DNA of 64,000 nt from Anastatus disparis (taxonomy: Eukaryota > Arthropoda > Insecta > Hymenoptera > Eupelmidae), in NCBI GenBank assembly GCA_017163975.1, contig JAFFSR010000309.1:3370001-3434000 (forward strand), read 5' to 3'. Below the pieces are notes generated by a model. That model made no database searches, was not told where the DNA came from, and worked only from the letters and a program-made list of their open reading frames with translations. This document shows, piece by piece, positions 56,604-64,000 of the stretch. The translations under genes and the position numbers were made by a program. How positions within the stretch are numbered: the stretch's first letter is position 1; every line of letters starts with the position of its first letter.

Positions 56604-59600
56604 TAAAAAATCAAAGTTTTACCACATTTAATTGAAAACTTTTTAACTTTTTTTATATCATATCTATAAAGTATACATAAAGGTGATATTAAAATCTTTA
56701 ATATAATATATAAAAATAAAATATTGATAAATTAAATTCAGAAATCTTTTTTTACAAAGCAAAAAATATATTTAATAAAATAATTTTTCAAGTCAAATTT
56801 TACGTATATAAATATAACAAAAAATCTATTATACTAATTGTATATTTACATTAAAATTTGGTTGAAATAATTTCTGAGTAACAGAAATGTTAAATCAAAT
56901 TTAATCAACACAACTTGACTTATGTCATTTTTTTAAATAAGAAAAAGATTAAATCATTTTTAATTTTAATAAACACAACTTAAAGAAAATAGTTCATATA
57001 TTTTATTGTTCAAAATTTAATCACCCAAAAAAGTACCATTTACAGCTTACCTATGTATAGTCTCTGGCGTCGCAGGTCAGCGCGCGGGTGCGCGTACACA
57101 GTACTTTTTGAGCGATTAATGGGTAATGTACTCATTATAAATACTGTCGCCAACTAATGTAATCTTTAAGTTTTCATTTTAATAAACAATTTAAGCTATT
57201 GTAAGTAAAAATGAAATCAGTAGGAGCTGAGCTATAAGCTGTCAAACTTTTGAAAAATCGCGTTTTTTCAAACTGCGATTGTTTTCTGCCGATTTAGTGC
57301 ATTTTAGCAATATGTTCATGAGAACCTTTTTTGCTCAAAATAACCTAAAACATATAATAAAATTTTTTTTTCTAGAAAAAGAAATTTCTATAATTTGTTT
57401 ATAAAAATTGTTAATAATTATTAAATACGCCATTTTCAGACTTTCTACCCAAAAAAATTCGAAATCGGCAGGTCGAAATATATAAAAAAAATCCTGGTTA
57501 GAATCGAGGACCTTTGTCGGCCACGACTTATGTAGTTTGCCCCTGGACTACCAGTTAATGTAATGAATTTCGGTACAATTTTAGAGCATTGTTGGACCCT
57601 TAACATCCCAAACTTTAATAATACTAACATATGTTTGTTGACCGTGCAGAATGGTTTCGCTATCAGTTCGCAAAAGTTAATTTCTTTTTAAAAGGGTATA
57701 CTCTTGATTTGTCAATTAAAATGCTTTCCTGTTTCTATATTTGACAACCGAATTCACCGTTGTATTGACACATATTTCGAAAAATCGCTTCAGCTGGCAA
57801 ATTGCACGTGCCATTTAAAATTATATCCTCAACATTAATAGGTTTATCTACGTTGGGTACTTCAAAATCTATACCTTTATACAATTTTTTAATGAATTTT
57901 TTAAGGAAGTTGAAAAGAGATTAACTTTAGGTTTCAGTTTTCTAAACCACAAGCCAATTAACAACACATTTTCAATATTGTGTTGTTCTTCGTAAGGAAA
58001 TTAATTAATTGTTAAATAAAACGTCCAAATATTGTATTTGGAAGATTAAAAAATTCTAACGCCTCCAGAATACCACGTAAAAGATATATTGTTGGGATCA
58101 CTTAATATTTTATTTTGACGGAGCATTTCTTGATACAGCAAACCATCATAAATATCAGAATAGTAAATTGTTAACCAAGGAAGTAAAATAGGTGATTTTT
58201 GCCCAAGTCAAGTTTGATGCCTGAGCGAAGCGAGGGTGATAATAAAGACGAGGGCAAAAACACCTTTACTTCCGTAGATAACATATTACTTTTTCATACA
58301 TGAAGGGCGTCAAATTTAGCCACATTCAAAATAGATTCATAAATAATACAAAAAATAACGACATTATTAGATGATAGAATTAAAATGAAAATGAGAAAAT
58401 AAGACTGTCGAATTTGCCTCGGCAAGAAGCAGTTGGGTACGAAAGGACGACGAAGTTCAGAATGAAGCCCCTCATGGAGATCAGGGAGCAAAGCAGCGCC
58501 AGGGGGTTCGGGAGGCGAAACCCACGACTACAAAAAAATATCTTGAAAAACCATTGAACTAAAAAAAATCTAAAATTAAAGAAATTGCCCACGAACCCAT
58601 CAGCCTATCGACAGATCAACTCATCAAAACCAATGACCCATCGACCCATGAATCCATTGACCCATCATCCTGCCGATCCACGTACTCTTTGACCCATCTA
58701 CCCATGCAACCATCAATTTATTGAACCATCAACCTATCGACCCATTGATTTATTGACTAATTAACCCATTTACCCATGAATCCATCGATCAATAGACCTA
58801 TCAACTCATCGACCCATTCAACTTCCGACACCCACCAAAAAATTCATCCTTCCATCCGTTAACTTATCAACGAATCCTTTTTTCCACTCATCAACAAATT
58901 CCGCCCATCGGCCCATCAACCCATCGACAAATTCATCTATCCGCCCATCGGCCCATAAACTCTTCGACAAATTCATCTATACGCCCATCAACCCATCAAC
59001 TATTTCATCTATCCACCAATTAGTCCATCAACCCATCGACATATTCATTTAGTGACCCATCGACATAATTATTTATCCGCCCATCGACCTATCGTCATAT
59101 TTATCGATCTGTCCATCGAACCATTGAGCCGTCATTTTATCGTCCCATGAATCCACTGCACCACGCACCCATTACTCAATTTATACATCGACTCATCCAC
59201 TATTCAGTATAACTCTAAGACACGAAAAGTTAATTTCTTATTGGTAAAAATCAATTACGCTTATTAGAAAACTACTTTTTTGCCCTTGGGTAAAAAAGAG
59301 CTATTTTAGCCTCTAAGAATAGACATCAAAAATTGAATTTCACGCCTTGAGTGTGAAAGAAAATTTTTTGAGCTTGAAGTGACTGATTTCTAGGACATTT
59401 AATTATTTTTTTGTAAAAATGAAATCGTTTGTATAATGTTTTTAATTATGAAATTAAAGAAATTTCAAGAAAATAATTTATTGAATTATTATTACATTGA
59501 AGACATAAAGAATCTTCATTATTCAAATTAATAAAGCATTTCGAACAATAAAATATATGAACTATTTTCTTTAAGTTGTATTTATTAAAATTAAAAATGA

Positions 59601-59947
59601 TTTAATCTTTTTCTTATTTACAATGACATAAGTCGATTTGTGTTCATTAAATTTAATTTAACATTTCTGTTACTCAGAAATTATTTCAACCAAATCGTAA
59701 TGTAAATATACAATTAGTATAATAGATTTTTTGTTATATTTATATACGTAAAATTTGACTTGGAAAATTATTTTATTAAATATATTTTTTGCTTTGCAAA
59801 AAAAGATTTTTGAATTTAATTTATCAATATTTTATTTTTATATATTATATTAAAGATTTTAAAATCACTTATATTGTATACTTTATAGATATGACATAAA
59901 AAAAGTTAAAAAGTTTTCAATTAAATGTGGTAAAACTTTGATTTTTT
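56604..59947. mobile_element. Nested inverted-repeat element
   Basis: Terminal repeats of about 408 bp (56604-57011 and 59543-59947) are nearly identical in inverted orientation: AATCAAAGTTTTACCACATT at the outer ends, TTCATATATTTTATTGTTC at the inner ends. The 2.5-kb interior includes a GC-rich stretch at 57060-57110, a short foldback near 58157-58292 (GGAAGTAAAATAGGTGATTT / its complement) and a minisatellite. The arms are less diverged than the outer 9-kb repeats, so this may be a younger insertion. No transposase is seen. Confidence 0.8.
58595..59200. repeat. Degenerate CCCATCGAC minisatellite
   Basis: Irregular 8-10-bp units such as ACCCATCG, ACCCATCA and GCCCATCG occupy about 600 bp, with a local higher-order phrase (CCCATCGACAAATTCATCTA followed by TCCGCCCATCGGCCCAT) repeated about three times at 58920-59040. 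Style and strand asymmetry resemble the array at 19.8-31.2 kb, but the core unit differs. Confidence 0.85.
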
Positions 59948-61069
59948 GAATCTGACTCCGTCTCTTTTTATTTTATAAGATGATGTCAAAATCAGACGCA
60001 ATATTCACATGAAACACCCTTGGATGAAAGATGATCCTAATAAATAGAATACAATATAATCATCTATTAAAATGTATTTTCAAACGAATAAAAATGTGTA
60101 TAAAATGTATGTTTGAAAAAAAAGGTAATCAAATAAAATCAAATTATAAATTGTTTTAAAAAATTTCTAAGCTGATAGTATTAATTAAATTTAGATTTAA
60201 GTTACTTAAATAACAATATTCATGATTAAAATTATCAAAAATCACATTCACAAATTATTTTACGAAACCTCACATGAAATTATAAATGACATTAAAAAAA
60301 TTCCTTAAAACAATACTAGAGTTCATTTATTTTAATACTAATAAATTGATATTTCAATAATAATATTTTATATGTGAGGTCAATTTTAAGGTCTTAATAA
60401 TATATTTGAACTTACCTCTATAAATAATAATATTGATATAAAATTTTAATAATAATATAAAGAATGTATAATGATATTGATAATATTGGTAATATTTTCA
60501 TACTTATCTTTTCAATTAAAATGACGTTGAATTTTAGAGTAATGTTTGCTGATGCTATGTTTATTCTCTTGGCACAGGCAGATATATACTATGACTATTA
60601 TCGTCTAAGACAATGCTTATATTTTCATATAAAATGTTTGAAATATATGAAAAAGAAACATTAGTATAAAGCAAATTAAAATCATTGACCCATGCTAAAG
60701 TCAAAGTTCTATTATGATCAAGCTTTAGCTGAGTCTTTTATTTTTATTTATTTTCGAAATACATTAAAACCTTAACGATATCTAAGTGAGTCTAAAGTAA
60801 ATACTCAAGCATACAATAGTCACTTTATTTTTTACGTTATAATTCTGCTATTTGAAGAAATAATAATTTTAAATGAAAATAATATAGAATTTGAAGATGA
60901 ATACATCGAAAGTGAAAACAATGATTAAATCGAGTCTGATTAAAAGTAATGTTAAATTATACAAATATGTTTTCTTTTATTTATTATATATAATAATAAA
61001 TTTATTTATTTTTCACATCATATTTCTTTTTTTATATTATCCGTTTAAAATTCCTAATTTTCAAATAAA
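59948..61069. other. Right interior of the 9-kb element, AT-rich
   Basis: Very AT-rich, with some phrases resembling the left interior repeats (ATCCTAATAAATAGAATACA near 60032; AAATCAAATTATAAATTGTT near 60136). Frames of 64-66 codons at 60464 and 60891 carry no recognisable motif. Confidence 0.4.
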
Positions 61070-62548
61070 TTTTTCACTTTTATAATTTTTTCCTTAATTA
61101 ATAAATTAATAATGTTTACAAAATATTAATAAGTACAGAATTCTCATTTAGTTTATTATAGACATTAACGATTAAAATGATGATACTTTTGTAATTATTT
61201 AACATTTTTTTCAATTTTTCACAATTTTTCAATTTTCTAATTTGTTTAAACAATATTAAAAATTAATATCAAATAAGTTCTCATTTAGTAGATAAAATTA
61301 CATAAGATTGAGCACTTTTCATGTGAAATAGACGAATAAATGTTTAAAAAAATATAAATTTTTTATCTTATGATTTAAAGTTATGTTAATATAACAAATT
61401 ATACGCATAATTGATTATTTATCATAAAATATTCGAATTCCTTGACTTCCGACACATCGATTTAAAAAAAAAGATCAAAATCGGACCATTAGAAGCCAAG
61501 ATAATCGCATTTTAAGAGCGCGCTATAGTTTTGAAGTCTTGATTTCACTTTTCAATCAGCTTGCTCCATCACGTGACCCTCTGCGTTTTTAACGACTTTT
61601 CGAGTGATCAGAGTAATTTTAATCAATGTTTTTTGTGTTTCCAAAGAGCGCATGTTTTGAAAACTTTTGCCTAAAAAGTGCTTGGACAAATGAAGCTAAT
61701 AGCTTTAATTGGCTTTCTATTGTTTATTGTTTAATAATAAACACAAGTTAACTTTGGTGAGTCATAGCTCAAAAACTATTGAGCAGAATTTGACTTTTCT
61801 TTTTTTTAAATGAGCGTCTTTCGAAGTATTTTCAAACAAAAGTTTTTGGGTTTTATTTAATTTAAAATTGAAAAAGATATTCAATTTGTTTATAAGTATA
61901 AATTAAACTATATTTTTCTAAAAATTCCCAAGACTCTGCTAACCAACCGATTTTAATTTTTCAAAGTGCATTTGAAAGCTTTAATAGTCTGCTATATGTA
62001 AAAAAATCAGCACCTATCTAAAAACATTATTTTATTTGCAATAAAATTTTGAAATTTTTGCATTTTTTGCGGGATGCTTAATTGTTAAATTATTGTGAAG
62101 CAACGAACAGACCGATTCTATTGAAATTTGCTGGGCTGTTTTATCATATCAAAAAGTTTTCTGTGGTTCAATATTAAAATCATATGATGAATTTAAATAA
62201 TTAAAAAAATCATTTAACAAAGCATTAATTTTTGGGCAGTTTATTCGTAATAGTTGTCGTTTTTCTAACATAAAAAATGAAATTTTCTATTTCAAAAGTT
62301 CATTATTTTATGTAAAATTTTATCATCTAACTTTTTTTTTCTTTTACATTTTTCTCTAAAATGTATATTTAAGAAGCTAGAAATAAAAAAAGAATTTAAA
62401 AAATCGTATTTTTCGAGTTTTTTTTTCACTATTTGTTTAATAGCGAATTTAGCACAACTTTTTCAACTTGTGCATATCGAAATTATCATACCAAACATAA
62501 TTTCGAAGACATTTAAGCAAAAATTAGCGACTATGCACGAAACATCCA

Positions 62549-62844
62549 GATCTACCCATTTTAAAACAGATCTCGCCTGGACTATTTACTTTATAAATTC
62601 AGGCAACTCGATTATCCGTAAAGACTATCCAAACAATAACTGCCTATTCGCTTTTGATTTGACACCTGTTTTATCGGCGAGTGATGGTAGTCATTGGAAT
62701 TAAATAGGAAATGGTGATGTACAAGTTGATGTTAGATTCGACGACCCACTAGAAGGTGCTGTAAATTGTATAATTTATGCTGAATACGACAATTTGCTTG
62801 AAATTGACTCGTCGAGACAGGTTGTCGTAGATTATAGCGGTTAA
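62549..62844 (+). pseudogene. Polinton major capsid protein, 3' part
   Basis: After the 9-kb insertion the capsid frame resumes as THFKTDLAWTIYFINSGNSI, then NNNCLFAFDLTPVLSAS. An in-frame TAA at 62701-62703 follows, then DVQVDVRFDDPLEGAVNCII and YAEYDNLLEIDSSRQVVVDY to the stop at 62842-62844. FAFDLTP and YAEYDNLLEID are hallmark C-terminal motifs of this capsid family. Some family residues between VPS and this point seem missing. Confidence 0.85.
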
Positions 62845-62939
62845 GTAGTAGTGGTGGTGGGGGTATAATTCTTGCTATTTGAGTGAAGCAAAGCCATCTT
62901 TATTATCTCAGTCGGCGAGCAACTTTCATTGCAAACAGT

Positions 62940-63509
62940 ATGGACGTAGTGATTAACATGCAGTTTTTAAAGGACAACAAAAATCATTTGATCTCAAAGG
63001 AGGTGGTTGTACTTGCTATTCATAAAAACTGTATCGCTCATTGGATTATGGTGCCTCCTTGTAATTTAAGATGCTTACCTAAAATTGCTTTGAGACAGAA
63101 CAATTGGGTGACACTGAATCATCATGGTCTGGAGTGGTACAAAGTTGATATATCAATAAAAAGATTATACAAAAATTTAGAAGATATTTGCAAGCATTGT
63201 CATGCAATTTTTGTGCGAGGTCGAGAAAAGGTTGAACTGCTTTCCAAGCTCACCACCTGTAAGATTGAAAATTTAGAAAAACAAGATTGTCCAGCTTTTA
63301 GAAATTTAAATATTAGCAGTGTACAGTGCATGCACCATTACATAAAATCACCTTATTTAAATTACGTGTGTGCACTAAATAACGTTGCTAATCTGAAACA
63401 TTGGCTACTGAAACTTAACCCCAGCGTAAAATCGTTGATTTTAAAAGAATTTTTCGAAATTTTCCGCAATGAATTCAAAAGAGATTGTACGATATCTGAT
63501 ACGGATTAA
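62940..63509 (+). CDS. Uncharacterised Polinton-associated protein
   Basis: An intact 189-codon frame follows the capsid gene by about 95 bp. I chose ATG 62940 (CAGTATGG context), since upstream in-frame sequence lacks an ATG and the protein begins naturally at MDVVINMQFLKDNKNHL. Features seen are KEVVVLAIH, HWIMVPPC, NHHGLEWY, IFVRGREKVELLSKL, CPAF and YVCALNNVANLKHWLLK, with many Cys and His. Similar proteins (conserved hNHHGLEW, FVRGxEK and CALNNV blocks) recur as uncharacterised genes in arthropods, in my recollection often in transposon context. The opening D plus hydrophobic strand could suit a ribonuclease-H-like exonuclease fold, but this is speculation. It is the best-preserved ORF of the region. 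Confidence 0.7.
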   Translation: MDVVINMQFLKDNKNHLISKEVVVLAIHKNCIAHWIMVPPCNLRCLPKIALRQNNWVTLNHHGLEWYKVDISIKRLYKNLEDICKHCHAIFVRGREKVELLSKLTTCKIENLEKQDCPAFRNLNISSVQCMHHYIKSPYLNYVCALNNVANLKHWLLKLNPSVKSLILKEFFEIFRNEFKRDCTISDTD

Positions 63510-63584
63510 GTTTCACGCAGTAGGCGTTTATCCAGCGGATCGGATTCCTCTGATGTGGGTGAAACCTTGTGCGTTCGTGCTTAA

Positions 63585-63970
63585 GAGCAGGCCGGATCCG
63601 CTGTCCTTGTCTAATTGGCATTTTTGTTATTTACTCAAGTTTTAATCAGTGTATCTTCAAATTAAAGGTCAAGCGCAATAGATATTATTATTATGAACAT
63701 CTATGCACAAGAAAAAAAATATCTACCGGTTTGTTTTTGAGAAAAGTAAGTAACGCCAAAGTAAAAGTTTATGTTTATAATATTTTCGCGTTACTTACTT
63801 TTCTCAAAAACAAACCGGTAGATATTTTTTTTCTTGTGCATAGATGTTCATAATAATAATATCTATTGCGCTCGACCTTTTATTTGAAGATACACCGATT
63901 AAAACTTGAGTAAATAACAAGCAACTCAATTGTTACTCAGTCGGTATCAGGTTTCTACTCCGGCCTACCG
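63585..63970. mobile_element. TTAA-flanked foldback MITE, family A copy 3
   Basis: A 386-bp element lies between TTAA at 63581-63584 and 63971-63974, in opposite orientation to copy 1: the GGCCGGATCCGCTGTCCTTG end is left and the GGCCGGAGTAGAAACCTGAT end is right. The internal arms (CGGTTTGTTTTTGAGAAAAG, TACCGGT) are nearly perfect. It inserted about 70 bp after the stop of the preceding gene. The 94-codon frame 63569-63853 is a translation of the arms. Confidence 0.9.
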
Positions 63971-64000
63971 TTAATACGCAAAATTATAACCATCGTGGTG

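Larger units (their letters stand above)
53475..62548. mobile_element. 9.07-kb element with 1.48-kb terminal inverted repeats
   Basis: The insertion splits the capsid gene. The ends are TGGATGTTTCGCATATAGTC (left) and TGGATGTTTCGTGCATAGTC (right, complement). Terminal repeats span about 53475-54960 and 61070-62548 and align throughout with moderate divergence. The interior has AT-rich direct repeats, a second nested inverted-repeat element and a minisatellite. No transposase is seen. I could not find a target duplication, and some capsid codons seem lost at the junction. The superfamily is unknown. Confidence 0.85.

Noticed and set aside
62883..62939. Start of the 189-aa ORF at 62883
   Set aside because: The codon is GTG; the first ATG in frame is 62940, with good context.

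Overview
This window looks like transposon-rich, AT-rich arthropod (probably insect) nuclear DNA. I see no intact host gene, no rRNA, no functional tRNA and no CRISPR. The insect reading rests on the mix of elements: an R1/I-type LINE gag, a gypsy-like gag, hAT, mariner/Tigger and piggyBac-type (TTAA) miniature elements, tRNA-derived SINEs and a Polinton/Maverick. A parasitoid wasp or hemipteran host is only a guess. Almost everything recognisable is a mobile element, usually decayed and often nested.

Layout. (1) 1-19.8 kb: foldback and miniature elements, including a 2-kb palindrome (2664-4645), a minus-strand SINE (about 4968-5045), an LTR-retrotransposon gag ORF (9539-10621, minus), a Tigger-like element holding a nested TTAA element (15842-16949), and the first six of eight inverted-repeat elements flanked by TTAA. 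(2) 19.8-31.25 kb: an 11.4-kb strand-asymmetric array of degenerate 7-8-mers (CCCTAAA / CCCATAAA on +), broken by a decayed coding fragment, a tRNA-derived SINE and two TTAA elements, with a recent 507-bp internal duplication. (3) 31.2-43 kb: microsatellites, a hAT element with 8-bp target duplication that contains a 5'-truncated LINE lacking ORF2, and a cluster of related hairpins. (4) 43-63.5 kb: a decayed Polinton/Maverick.

The Polinton relic is the most informative part. On the + strand come a hypothetical ORF, the packaging ATPase and an integrase C-terminal piece. The integrase is cut by a foldback/Mutator-like element of about 5 kb with tandemly repeated arms and a 9-bp target duplication (TTAGATAGC). 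One end of that element, with the rest of the integrase chromodomain, the penton-like gene and the small PX/pVI-like gene, lies in a 1.9-kb segment (50388-52304) that has been cleanly inverted. Then comes the double-jelly-roll major capsid protein gene, which has an early frameshift and is split by a second insertion of 9.07 kb with inverted repeats of about 1.48 kb. Its 3' end resumes at 62549, followed by an intact 189-codon ORF. Read back through these events, the capsid genes form one + strand block: ATPase, integrase, penton, PX, major capsid protein. All but the last ORF, the 44-kb ORF and possibly PX are visibly broken, so this is a fossil and not an active element.
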